This document shows, in pieces, positions 17,387 through 27,192 of a DNA stretch of 64,000 nucleotides. Positions within the stretch are counted from its first letter, which is position 1. Each line of letters begins with the position of its first letter. A program made the position numbers and the translations under genes. Source of the DNA: Symsagittifera roscoffensis (taxonomy: Eukaryota > Xenacoelomorpha > Acoela > Convolutidae); NCBI RefSeq assembly GCF_963678635.1, contig NC_087062.1:71327345-71391344 (forward strand), written 5' to 3'. Below the pieces are notes generated by a model that saw only the letters and a program-made list of their open reading frames with translations, searched no databases and was not told the origin of the DNA.

Positions 17387-19445
17387 CAGACTTATCGATC
17401 GAACGCTTCGATACCGCTATTGTCTCCAAGTCATCCGCTGCGTTGTCAAAGACTCTTTCGCTTGGTATAAGGTAGCGATCAATGTCAGGATCCTGGTACA
17501 CCTCTCTGTCCAGATCACTTGCACGAGTTTCCACGAGTAGTGTGTGGATCGCTAGTTCGGACAGTTCTGATCCCGAGCTCGAGTTCCTGTCTGAATTGGT
17601 GTCCATTCCTGAGTTTCGGGAATCATCATCCGTCGAAGAGGTTGTGCTGGAGACTGCACGCTCCACCAGATCATGTCTGTGCCTTCTTCGCATCCATCTG
17701 AACTCCCCGGACAAAACCTTGTTCTCTAGGTCCTGTTTCTCATCAGGAGTTTTCTCGTCTATCTCAGACTCCCCGGACAAATTTTCTTGTCCCGGGTGTT
17801 GATCTTGTGATCGCTGGTTCTTCTCATCATCCGTCTCCCCGGACAAATAGTCTTGCAGCAGATTTTGTTCTACCTCTTCACCCTCCTTATCCCGGTCCAC
17901 AAAGGTGACGGTTTTCTTCCGCTTGCTGCTCCCCTGTTCTTTCTGTCCGTAAGAAGTACTGGTTAAAATCTCTTGGGGTATTGAGGATACTAGTTGCTGA
18001 ACTATTGTCCTACAATCCCTCTCGTTCTCTTCGTGCTGTCGTCTGGACGGCATGATCTCAATTTTCTCACTGACTGTTAGCGATGCCACTGCTGCTGTCC
18101 ACTCGGGGTCATCTCTGGTCACTTCTCTTTCTAACAATCCACCCAGCATCCGCATCACTTGCGGTGCGACTTGCACCGTTTTATCCAATAATGAGAGGCT
18201 GTTTATGTTCATGCGAGAGAGTTCTTGCTGGACCAGATTCGAGCGCAGCAACAGATCCAAGGGGACCGGGTCCTTCTTGGATAGGATCTTTATCTCGGCT
18301 GCTTTCTCTACAGGTAACTCAGGATGCCCTGGAATTGGATGTCCAGACTTATCCAACCACCTCGTTAAGGGAAGCGCTTCATAAGTTTCTTTGTCCAGAA
18401 ACGAGAATCCCTCCTTTATTTCCGCCTGATTGGCCTGCTTCTGCTCCAATCTTTCATAAAACTCAGTTTTCTTGCTGAGGCTGTCAGCATTCTGGTGTTT
18501 ATCACGCATCCTATGTTCGATTATCATATGGTGGCCATCCAATCTGACTATCCATCTACCATTATAACTCTGATCCATCGAGTAGGTTTTCAACCAGGAT
18601 AACGCTCTGTTGTCCACGCGTAACTTGAAGGGAGCGCTTCCCAAGTATGCACGGTACTTTTCCACGAAGGTGACTACTGCAAAAATTTCTGCTTTTGGTG
18701 CGCCATATTTCATCTCTGTGTCACTCAAGACCTTGCTGCCGTATGCAATGGGACGGAGAACTGTTCTTCCGTTCCATTCTTGCTCTTGATGCAAGATTCC
18801 TGAGATGGCTACCACCGATGCGTCTGTGTCGAGAACATACATACCCTTTTCTGTAGGCATGCCCAGCACTGGCGCTTCGCACAGTTCCCGCTTTATGTTC
18901 TCGAAAGCAACCTGTGCCTCATCGTTCCATTCGAACTTTTTCCCCTTGTTGCGCATCAGCTTCTGCATCGGATACACCTTGTCCGCATATCCTTTTATGA
19001 ATTCTCGGTAGTAATTGGCAAACCCTGGGAAGCTCAGCAGCTGTGTGTCCGTTCTGGGGGCCTTCCATGTCAACACTGCTTCCACTGCTTCCGGGTCCGG
19101 CCTCACACCATGCCTATCCACCATTCTTCCTAGGTACTTAATCGAATCCTTAAGGATTTCACATTTCGATGGTTTGCACTTCAATCCAGCTCTTTTCATG
19201 CATCCAAAGACCTCATCGAGCCTATCAATGTGGTCTTCCAGGGTCGGTGTCGCTATGACTACGTCATCCACGTAACACATCACGAGATTCCCGTACTTCT
19301 TGGTCACTCTCGTCAAAGCCTGAGCCATCAGTCTTTGAAAAGTGGCCGTTGCATTGCACAAGCCGAAGGGCATCCTCTTCCACTGGTACAATCCCAATTC
19401 GCACGCGAATCCGGTTTTCTCTGTCCTTCTTCCGCAGAGGTACAT
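17358..19445 (-). CDS. Reverse transcriptase (palm/thumb) and RNase H
   Basis: 695 codons. RT: GLYQWKRMPFGLCNATATFQ near residues 19-38, catalytic YVDD at 58-61, and the SIKYLGRMVD block near 101-110. RNase H: LDTDAS near 205-210, a Glu near 253, VDNRAL near 277-282, and the RDKHQNADSLSK end. This is the Ty3/Gypsy order. Residues 350-690 are a long polar linker in which the segment LSGE recurs three times. That repeat comes from a repeated DNA motif (see the findings). The nominal start is inside the RT, because the beginning of the RT is in another frame at 19629-19446. Confidence 0.9.
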   Translation of the reverse strand: MYLCGRRTEKTGFACELGLYQWKRMPFGLCNATATFQRLMAQALTRVTKKYGNLVMCYVDDVVIATPTLEDHIDRLDEVFGCMKRAGLKCKPSKCEILKDSIKYLGRMVDRHGVRPDPEAVEAVLTWKAPRTDTQLLSFPGFANYYREFIKGYADKVYPMQKLMRNKGKKFEWNDEAQVAFENIKRELCEAPVLGMPTEKGMYVLDTDASVVAISGILHQEQEWNGRTVLRPIAYGSKVLSDTEMKYGAPKAEIFAVVTFVEKYRAYLGSAPFKLRVDNRALSWLKTYSMDQSYNGRWIVRLDGHHMIIEHRMRDKHQNADSLSKKTEFYERLEQKQANQAEIKEGFSFLDKETYEALPLTRWLDKSGHPIPGHPELPVEKAAEIKILSKKDPVPLDLLLRSNLVQQELSRMNINSLSLLDKTVQVAPQVMRMLGGLLEREVTRDDPEWTAAVASLTVSEKIEIMPSRRQHEENERDCRTIVQQLVSSIPQEILTSTSYGQKEQGSSKRKKTVTFVDRDKEGEEVEQNLLQDYLSGETDDEKNQRSQDQHPGQENLSGESEIDEKTPDEKQDLENKVLSGEFRWMRRRHRHDLVERAVSSTTSSTDDDSRNSGMDTNSDRNSSSGSELSELAIHTLLVETRASDLDREVYQDPDIDRYLIPSERVFDNAADDLETIAVSKRSIDKSVATERGSQD

Positions 19446-19629
19446 TCCAGAAGGCAGAACCTAAGTCCAATGTGGTGAAGAACTTGGCATCACCAAGCTT
19501 AGATAGGCTCTCGTCTATTCGCGGTATCGGGTACGCATCTTTTATCGTTACCGCGTTCAAGTAACGAAAATCGCAACAAAATCTAAGCTGCCCCCTTTCT
19601 TTTTCGCCATTACTACCCCGCAAGCCCAT
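19264..19629 (-). CDS. Reverse transcriptase, N-terminal palm in a shifted frame
   Basis: The useful part is about 19600-19430: LRFCCDFRYLNAVTIKDAYP, IPRIDESLSKLGDAKFFTT and LDLGSAFWNVPL, which include RT motifs 1 to 3 with the catalytic Asp of motif A (LDLGSAFW). Upstream sequence (EMLLEYDMIEPSKSPWACGV) is in the Gag-protease frame. The change happens at a G run near 19593, and a second, opposite change near 19420-19440 restores the frame. Both are single-base indels, so this is decay (or assembly error) and not programmed frameshifting. Confidence 0.85.
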   Translation of the reverse strand: MGLRGSNGEKERGQLRFCCDFRYLNAVTIKDAYPIPRIDESLSKLGDAKFFTTLDLGSAFWNVPLRKKDRENRIRVRIGIVPVEEDALRLVQCNGHFSKTDGSGFDESDQEVRESRDVLRG

Positions 19630-19724
19630 GGCGATTTCGAGGGTTCTATCATGTCGTATTCAAGCAACATTTCTATTTCCGCTCGGCACGCTTCCGATTT
19701 GTGTGGCGTCATTCGTCTTGCGCC

Positions 19725-22700
19725 TTACCTATGGGGAACGGCGCCCTCTTCTAGTTCGATTGCGTGTTCGACGAAATTACAGCAACCGATATCCGCCTTA
19801 TGTTTTGAAAATACATCTGCGTTCCGATTTAGGAGGTCCCGCAAATTTTCGAAATCTCCTTCACCTATTTTGCCTTTTAAATGTTCTATCTCTGGCAAAA
19901 CCGGTTTGTCAGATTCTAGTTCATATGACGAGGGGCGTTCCGGAAAATTCGAGCAGCTTGATAAGCCGTCGTCCGTTTCGGATTTCATTGAAAACATTTT
20001 ATGAATAGATTTTAATTCATTAATCCTCTTTAAAATTTTATCTTTATTCGCATGATAAGGACAGTCTTTCCCACCATATTTCTTCAAGTTTTGTGTCTCC
20101 TCATAGTCGGTCCTCATCGGCAAAGCGTAGCCAAGCTTCTTTCCACAATGGATTGAAACCGTGGTGTCCAGTGTGTTCAACAACACACTGACACACAGTC
20201 CGTTTCGCGTTACCGAGAAGCTCCGGCCTAAAATCACCGAACTCTGACTATTTGGATTCGGTACTAAGCAAACCTGCTTACTATCACTTAACGAATTCAA
20301 ATTTCTCATTCTAAAAATTGCTACCACAGCTTGTCCTGGTTGTAATTTTACTTTTCTATCCAAAAAAATTGGTACCTTGTTTTCGTCTGTTATTATCCTA
20401 TTAATTGGTCTCTTAACATACTTTCGGTCCGGGTTTCTAATCCGTATCAGACCGTTGTTCAAGTCAATCATCACGTCAAAATTCCTGACAAAATCTCTTC
20501 CCAAGATGAATTGGTCGGCGTCGTCCAGATTCTCTACCACCAGGAAGCTCATCCAAAGATCCCGTCCTCCCATGTGGAGGACCGTTATTGGTGTTCTTCC
20601 GGCAACGTAGATAGCTCCTCGATTGGCGGCGGCCAGTCGGAGATTCGTTGGAATTAGTTCTTCCCGCGTGAAGCCCATTCTTTCCCAGGTTTTTATCGGC
20701 ATCACACTCACTACCGCTCCTGTGTCCAGAAGCCCTGTGACTCCGAGTTTTGTTCCGTTGGTGTCGAGCAGATGTGCAGTCACATCTGCTTCATACCCAA
20801 TGTGTACTGCGTCTTGTTCCATCATGGCGTCATGGCCTATCCTGCGGACCTTGAGTTCCTCTTCTCCCAAATAGATCTGGCCCATTTGGTCATCATCTGT
20901 TGTTACATAAGTCCTGGTGTAGATACTGATTCCATCCACGTTCAGCATTACTTGATACGGCCCATAGACCTTTAGGTAGCGTCCATGAAGTTTCTTCATG
21001 CGAGGGCCACCCGTCGTTAGTAGTGCTCGCACAGCTCTCGACTCGGTGCGTGGCTCCACCTGCCTCAGATAATCTGCATATGTGTCCAAATGCATCAAAG
21101 TGAACTCGGATGGTTCACTCAGATTTCTGATCACCTGATGTCCAGCCACTGAGATTATCGACTGGATCTTGCTTCCTTGCGGCACCATGCCGAACCTCTG
21201 ACCGGAGATCACATTAAGTTTCATGTTCAAACTGCTTGGTGCTTCCGTTTCTTCGAACTCCGTTGCTTCGAAGGTATTCAGTTGTTCCTGAAGTTTCTCA
21301 TTTTCCAGTTCAAATTTCACTTTTTGTTCGATCTCTCTCGTCACCAATTCCTGCTGTACTCTATTTAGAGCATCCCTCGCGGCTGCCCTATAATCGATCT
21401 TGAAATCATCAGCCGCAGTTGCTGGTTCCGGCTCACGTGTCTCCTCTGTTACCGCTTGCGTTTTCTTTGCCGCCAGCTCTTGAGTTTTATCCTTTCTGCG
21501 TGCCTCCGCTTCACTCAAAAGTCTAGCCTTGCTGGCTTTCACTCCTGACAAAGCTTCTTCATGTCTTGGATGCTTGATGTCTGCCACTGCATCCCAAAAT
21601 TGCGGACAATCTGATTTAAAATGACCTTCCAAGTTGCAAAAGAAACACCTCGGTCCGAATTTTGCAATTATTCCTCTCATGAAATCCTCATGGTCCAATT
21701 CTGACGCATCTTCGTCCTCGAGGCTAAAGCCTATTGCTTTCATGCCTTGTTTGTAAGCTGGGTATGCTGACACATGATGGTCCGATGAACTGCAATTGGC
21801 ACAAGAGCGTCTCTTGTCCATATCATCCCTCGGTTTGTACCAACTGTTCCCTTGGTTTGCTGGTCCGTTGTTAAAATTGCCATAATTGTTCTTGTAGTAT
21901 CCAGATCTCGAAGGAGGTTTCAACAAAAGATACACTTTTGACTTGAGCCTCAACTCCTCCGGTGTTGGCGCATTGGTTGATAGTGGTGTGTAATGCGTTG
22001 CTAGCATCGTACGAAGTCCATCATTCTTCACACCATCAATGAATTTTGAGGCTACGGCCAGATTCATCCTTCGGTTTGACTCACCCGGTTGGCTGCGTCT
22101 TCTCAGCATTTCCAAATCATCGAGAAACTTGTCTATCGTTTCATCTTCTCGTTGCCTCCGTTTCTCCAAGCGCATCATCGCCTGGTGCCCCTGCACCCCT
22201 GATCCGAAACGTTTTAACAAGATTTCGAAGATTTTTTCAGCAGTGTCACGTTGATATTGCTTCTTGGCCATGACACAGTTCAGGGCTGTCCCTTCCAAGC
22301 TGCTGGTGAGCGCACTGCATTCCTGTCTCTCCGACAAGTCCTCTTCCTCGAAATGCAGCTTCATTACCTCTATCCAGGTATCAATACAGCCATCAGATTC
22401 GTCTTTATAGCATCTTGGTTTCTTAAAGACTCTTCTGGACTTCTCACTGCGTTCATTGGTTCTGGATAACTTTGTCAGGAATGTCTCCAAAGACCTGTTT
22501 AGGGGTTCAAATGCTGTGGCCATTGCCGTAGCATCCCTTGAGTGTCCCGCTTGAGTGTCCTCACACCTCGTCAAAGGCTCTGTATGCGGTGCATCCCTGC
22601 AATCCGAATCGCCGTGAGTGTTTCCCGCTTGGCCCACATGACTCCTCCTCGGGCTTGCATGCCCCCTGTTGCCGGAATCACTTCTCCCAGTCGCATGTGT

Positions 22701-23561
22701 GCCTTGCTTTGGTCGTTCGTTAGAGTTTAGTCTGTTCCCCGTTGAACTTGCTCTACTGTTCGGGCCCCATGCTCCATTACCCCTTGTGGCATAGCCTGAT
22801 GAACTGCCCCTGCCTCCAGTGGATCCACACGTCTTCCTCTTTTGATGTACATTGAAGTTCACCCTCGGTTCCCTGCTGGGACCTCCCGAGTTCGGTTCTC
22901 CTTCTTTCGGTCCACTCTTGCTGCTTAGTAGCCCGTCCAACCTATCCATGATAGCCTGAGTTCGCCTCTCCATCATCGCGTCTATCTTTTTGTCAAGAGT
23001 CCCAAGAGACTGCTCTTGCTGAATTCTTAACTTCTCCATGTCGTCTCTTAAGCGTAACTCTCGCTGTTCCGCCTCTCTTGTCATTCGCGACAAGTTCTTC
23101 GCCATGTGCTCGTCCGTTCTTTCTTTCAAGTGTTTTTCGCTCCTGCCAACTTCTTGTCTATTGCGGTTTATTTCTTCTCGCAGACTTTCTCTTTCAATGT
23201 GAACTGCTCTTTCTAGTTCACTCATCCTTATTGACATCTGTTCATTTTTTTCTCCTAAACTGTCCACTATGTTGTTTAAAGCTTCTTCTAGTGCTGCCCC
23301 GTTATTCACGAGTGGCGTTACTAGTGGCGGTGCAACCCTGTCGGTCCCAGGTAGCTTCGTGCTGGTCGAGATCCGGGCCTTGACTCTCTGTCTAGACGTC
23401 TTTTCCTTATCTATTTCAGGATCCGCTAACGCGTTGCCTAGCCCTCTGGTTCTACTCTCTTCAGTTTGTGGCTCTGAACTTGTCATAATTGCGAAGTCTT
23501 TTGACTGGCCCGGTGTGTTTGCCTCCTTGCTTATCGTTGTCACTACACCAAATTTGTCCAT
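19725..23561 (-). CDS. Gag and aspartic protease polyprotein
   Basis: 1278 codons. A coiled coil lies at about 90-200 (EEINRNRQEVGRSEKHLKER), then a Gly/Ser/Arg-rich linker (230-320) and a Gag core at about 375-545 (CIDTWIEVMKLHFEEED, FLDDLEMLRRRSQ). A damaged CCHx knuckle (CANCSSSDHH) near 587 and an intact CCHC knuckle at 639-652 (CFFCNLEGHFKSDC) follow. The protease has LLDTGA at 944-949 and ILGRDF at 1019-1024. It packages the RNA and processes the polyprotein. It lies in frame with the 199-codon ORF upstream (TAG at 23604) and with the RT start downstream (TAA at 19725), both most simply nonsense changes. The true start is probably 24203. Confidence 0.9.
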   Translation of the reverse strand: MDKFGVVTTISKEANTPGQSKDFAIMTSSEPQTEESRTRGLGNALADPEIDKEKTSRQRVKARISTSTKLPGTDRVAPPLVTPLVNNGAALEEALNNIVDSLGEKNEQMSIRMSELERAVHIERESLREEINRNRQEVGRSEKHLKERTDEHMAKNLSRMTREAEQRELRLRDDMEKLRIQQEQSLGTLDKKIDAMMERRTQAIMDRLDGLLSSKSGPKEGEPNSGGPSREPRVNFNVHQKRKTCGSTGGRGSSSGYATRGNGAWGPNSRASSTGNRLNSNERPKQGTHATGRSDSGNRGHASPRRSHVGQAGNTHGDSDCRDAPHTEPLTRCEDTQAGHSRDATAMATAFEPLNRSLETFLTKLSRTNERSEKSRRVFKKPRCYKDESDGCIDTWIEVMKLHFEEEDLSERQECSALTSSLEGTALNCVMAKKQYQRDTAEKIFEILLKRFGSGVQGHQAMMRLEKRRQREDETIDKFLDDLEMLRRRSQPGESNRRMNLAVASKFIDGVKNDGLRTMLATHYTPLSTNAPTPEELRLKSKVYLLLKPPSRSGYYKNNYGNFNNGPANQGNSWYKPRDDMDKRRSCANCSSSDHHVSAYPAYKQGMKAIGFSLEDEDASELDHEDFMRGIIAKFGPRCFFCNLEGHFKSDCPQFWDAVADIKHPRHEEALSGVKASKARLLSEAEARRKDKTQELAAKKTQAVTEETREPEPATAADDFKIDYRAAARDALNRVQQELVTREIEQKVKFELENEKLQEQLNTFEATEFEETEAPSSLNMKLNVISGQRFGMVPQGSKIQSIISVAGHQVIRNLSEPSEFTLMHLDTYADYLRQVEPRTESRAVRALLTTGGPRMKKLHGRYLKVYGPYQVMLNVDGISIYTRTYVTTDDDQMGQIYLGEEELKVRRIGHDAMMEQDAVHIGYEADVTAHLLDTNGTKLGVTGLLDTGAVVSVMPIKTWERMGFTREELIPTNLRLAAANRGAIYVAGRTPITVLHMGGRDLWMSFLVVENLDDADQFILGRDFVRNFDVMIDLNNGLIRIRNPDRKYVKRPINRIITDENKVPIFLDRKVKLQPGQAVVAIFRMRNLNSLSDSKQVCLVPNPNSQSSVILGRSFSVTRNGLCVSVLLNTLDTTVSIHCGKKLGYALPMRTDYEETQNLKKYGGKDCPYHANKDKILKRINELKSIHKMFSMKSETDDGLSSCSNFPERPSSYELESDKPVLPEIEHLKGKIGEGDFENLRDLLNRNADVFSKHKADIGCCNFVEHAIELEEGAVPHR

Positions 23562-23603
23562 GGTTCCAGTCTCTCTTCCGACATATGCCTCAATCTCCTG
23601 GAT

Positions 23604-24203
23604 CTAACTATTGAGGCTGACTTGAGATCCAAAGTCCCCTTGCTCCTCTTCATCCTCTTCCTCCTGGGATTCACCTTCGTTTCCTGCACCTCCTCCCATG
23701 GTGAATGGAAAGATGTTTCCGAAGGTGTTCTTCATTCTTTCTGAGAACGATGATGACGTTGTTTGTTTCCCAGTTCCGCCTGCCATCATAGTGTTGTCTG
23801 TCGGAGATCTTCTCGTTGCCGCTATTTCAGTTGAGATTCCGGACAGTTCCGACATCTCTTCTCGATCTAGTGTCCCGGTGGAAGTGGCAAAATCATGGCC
23901 TTGTTCTACCGGAGTAGATTCACTTGCCAGCCTTCTGCCTCTCCCTTCCAGTCCATGTACTTCCTGGTTGTCGTTCATGGCATGGTCTGTGTTGACCTCC
24001 ACTTCTAACAGTTCTTTACGCTCTTCTGAGGTCTTCTGACTTCTCGTTTCAACCATTCTGCCTGAAACTGTCTCCCCTTTGTCGGTCCGGGCCTGTTTGA
24101 TCCAATCCACTAAAGGATCGGTCATCTTTTTTCTTTGCTCCTCAGGTATGAATTTCCTAGAGCTATTACCTATTTTTGGTATCCTTGACTTGTCTAGACT
24201 CAT
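23604..24203 (-). CDS. N-terminal Gag segment
   Basis: 199 codons from the first ATG after the leader. Polar and acidic; VDWIKQARTDKG near residue 33 and an acidic C-terminus (EEEDEEEQGDF) are the visible features. No domain is recognised. It ends at TAG, after which the same frame reads on without interruption for 14 codons to the next ATG (23561). It is therefore either the beginning of Gag or a leader ORF separated by a read-through stop. The flanking AGT-TAG-ATC does not match the best-known read-through context, so I favour a mutation. Confidence 0.55.
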   Translation of the reverse strand: MSLDKSRIPKIGNSSRKFIPEEQRKKMTDPLVDWIKQARTDKGETVSGRMVETRSQKTSEERKELLEVEVNTDHAMNDNQEVHGLEGRGRRLASESTPVEQGHDFATSTGTLDREEMSELSGISTEIAATRRSPTDNTMMAGGTGKQTTSSSFSERMKNTFGNIFPFTMGGGAGNEGESQEEEDEEEQGDFGSQVSLNS

Positions 24204-24983
24204 TCTCTATTTGTCACTTCTCAATGCCTATACACTTAACTCGATTGCTAGTGACCTTATAGTTTTATTAACAATAATAATGACACAACAAAATAAATTT
24301 CACAAGATTCTATTAAATAGTGACCACGAATCCCTGTACGTTATCAGAGTACAGTTTGTATAAAATTTATTCACACTAACCGATTATCGGTCGTAAGATT
24401 CGAAAACTAGCACAATATGATGTTATCAGTCAATTTAAAAGATAGTGTACTCAATACCCAATCAAGCACAGTTTACGTTGATTTAAAATCAAAAACAAAA
24501 AAAATATATAATGACAGAATATTAATGCCTCTATGAAAACGACGTATGTGTAATGTACATTTAGTCGGTCGCAGTACAATAGTCGAACTTGTCTTTTAAA
24601 GAAAAAGCTTTCACCGCTCGGTGCTGCACCAAACAGACAAAACTTTGAAGGCAGTAATTTTCTCAAGTGGGCGTCTATTGCACCCACCGAGTACTGTGCT
24701 ACCTATCTGCCTTCGGACTGCCCGATCTAGACCTACTAAAATCCTCAGGGCAGTCACTTTTCACAAAAACGTATTATGTTACAATCCACACCAATGAATC
24801 ACGCTCTTTTTAATATAGACTTAGTGTCGCGAATATCCGAGTTCGGACCTGTTTTGTTTTGGTCTGGTTCTTATTGAAAGGCAAGTTACCAGTGCAGTCA
24901 CTGATACCTAGCCTGTGTGCTTATAACCTAATACCTCTCACTTTAGTCTTTCTTCCGTCTACCTAAGTCCTCTAATAAAATAA

Positions 24984-26634
24984 TACCCCTCCGGATTGGC
25001 ACAATCCCTTTGTTGACCCTTCCGGACTAACAAGATCTAGACCCCTCCGGATTGGGACCCCTCTGAGTTATTCAATACTAGACCCCTCCGGATCTGGACC
25101 CCTCCGAATTGAGCAACTATAAGACCCCTCCGGATTCGGACCCCTCCTAACTTGAAAAATCTTTGACCCCTCCGGATTGGGAGCCCTCCGGTTTTGTAAA
25201 CATAGCTTTTCGGAGATTTCCTTCTTTCAACCTATACCCCTCCGGATACGTTCTCTGATGCAATTTTGCTTTTTCAATTAACTAGGAAGGGTATGTACTA
25301 ATTTCCTAGACCCCTCCGGATTGAAGTTAAGCCTCTTATTCGACAATTCACACTAACGGTGAAGGGTCTTATTGCTCGCCTAACTTCGGCTCGATTAAGG
25401 TTTTACTGTGCCTTTAGCCTTCCCTTTTGGTCTAGGACAGCCTAAAGTTACTTTATTCAACCACTATTACCTTTTGGTAGGGGTATAAAGGCTTTTCTAA
25501 AAGAGATTTATAAAACGTGAAGGGTCTACCCTCCCAAATTGGTGACTTTGCTAAAAACAATCTCACAAAAATTTCACGCTTACTTTTCCGAAACATTTTT
25601 GTTCCTTTCAGCAAGCTCAGCTAATTTCTGATCTATTGGTATCAAGATCAACTCGATATGCCCAGTAGTTCCAAAGTTAGTAACCAAAACGTCTTTTTTT
25701 CTAAAGTCAAGAATCTTCTCTCTTATAGGTTCCGCCTAAATTTTTCCGCAAATCTGGTCCTTTCGACCTAAAAATTATTAATCCGAGCTCAGAAGGCCTA
25801 TACTCTTCTAGTTCAATGCGAAAGACCCGATCTAAAACGCTTTAGTTGAAAAAATTTGCAAAAAAAACTATGCTACCTGTACCCCTCCGGATTGATGAAT
25901 CCACCAAATCAAACACGTTAAGTTCGATTTCTCTGCAACCCGGAAGGCTTTCGGGTAGTGGGTTTCAAAACTTGTAGATTCACTAGTGGACGTTGTCCGA
26001 ACAACTATTTTTACTGTTGTAACTCAAAAATTTCAAAAAAATTTCTGAATTTTTAATGTTTCGGTTTCTCAAAAATCACGAAAATTCGGTTTTTGGTTCC
26101 AAAATAGTTCCAACCACTTCCGAACTAAACTTAACTGGTTCTATCTATTATGGTAGTGCAATTACGATGTAACGCACTACTTTAGCGCTTTTTACCGTTT
26201 CAAAAATTATCGATATCTCAAAAATCGCGACTTGTGGGGGGATCAAAATATCGCTATTTTGACCCTAAAAACCGGTCTGTTTTCGTTGTTTTTTACTGAA
26301 AAACGATATAAGACTATTAATATAGGCTATATAAGTAATAATATTAGTAATACTATACCCCTCCGGGTTTGTTTAGTATCCGCTTTAAGGTGCTTAACTC
26401 GGATATTCGCAGTTCGGTGAAGGGTCACTACAGTGCAGCACTGTCGAGCCCCCCACAGATTACTATCTTAATTTTTGAACCAAAAGGGATACAAAACTTT
26501 TTAACGATACCCAACAGTCGATTGTTGTTGTCGTTGAGCCTCTTCTTGTTGCTCCTTGTACTGCTTGCCGGATCAGTCTTCTCCCAGGACCCCTCCGAAT
26601 TGAGCGCAAATCAGCTGACCCTTCCGGATTGAGC
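24984..26634 (-). repeat. Dispersed 14-bp motif array in the leader
   Basis: Plus-strand ACCCCTCCGGATTG and close variants occur about 15 times, densest from 24984 to 25325, then singly near 25881, 26356, 26589 and 26617. In element sense the unit is CAATCCGGAGGGGT. Related TTCCGGATT/AATCCGGAA copies lie in both LTRs. Spacing is irregular, so it is not a simple satellite. Confidence 0.8.
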
Positions 26635-27163
26635 GCAATTTATCATTAACGTGCTTAAATGCTCAAATAATCCTACAGTACAAGCCTCACAAACGGGCTA
26701 CAAAAATGATCGTAACGATCCTGACTGATATAAATGCCTGTAACAACAATATATCTATCAACAACAAACGGGGGGTCGGATCACATCTTGTCTGGGGGGA
26801 TGATTTCTACTGATTTTTTTACTTTTTTTTTTTTACTATTTTTGGTTTTTCGGTTATTTTTTTGTTTTTTGTTTTTCTTGGGTACTATACTACTTTTTGT
26901 TTGGTTTTATATATATCTTTAAGTGTTTTTGGTCACAAACCTCTCAGAGAACGAGGGAATGGCCGATCCCCCACCCTTCCTGGTTCGTGAATTTTCGGTC
27001 TTAACTAAGTTAAAAAGCTATTCACGGTAATCCGGAAGGCTTCCGCGTTGCGAACTACCCTTCCGCCCCGGCGGTTTAGGCCTATTAAGGGCGTTAATGT
27101 GAGCATCCGCTCGGCGCGGAGTGCTCGTTAACGGTTCTGCCGGTCATGATGTTAAAAAAGAAT

Positions 27164-27180
27164 AACACCCAGGAGCGCCA
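27164..27180 (-). promoter_or_regulatory. Primer binding site candidate (tRNA-Asn-like)
   Basis: Minus strand TGGCGCTCCTGGGTGTT starts 12 nt after the LTR end. TGG is the complement of a tRNA CCA tail, and TCCTGGGTG resembles the complement of the acceptor/T-stem of metazoan tRNA-Asn (CACCCAGG..). The 12-nt gap is longer than usual. The assignment is from memory of typical tRNA-Asn ends. Confidence 0.5.
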
Positions 27181-27192
27181 TAAAAACATCTA

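Larger units (their letters stand above)
24204..27192 (-). other. 3-kb leader of the giant element
   Basis: Between the 5' LTR and the first Gag ATG there are nearly 3 kb without a convincing frame. The leader holds about 15 copies of a CCGGAGGGGTC-type motif, a homopolymer-rich stretch (26810-26930) and the PBS candidate. Short open frames exist (for example 24687-24451 on the minus strand) but look random. Confidence 0.6.

Noticed and set aside
17340-17390. Programmed frameshift between RNase H and integrase regions
   Set aside because: No slippery heptamer with a downstream structure is evident, and similar one-base shifts occur at several other places, so decay explains it better.
5119-24203. 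Alternative genetic code (TAA/TAG as sense codons)
   Set aside because: Only about seven such codons occur over about 18 kb of coding. A reassigned code would use them often. The mib2-like gene shows none.
24984-25330. CRISPR-like array in the leader repeats
   Set aside because: Units are 14 bp with irregular spacing and lie inside a eukaryotic retrotransposon. There are no cas genes.
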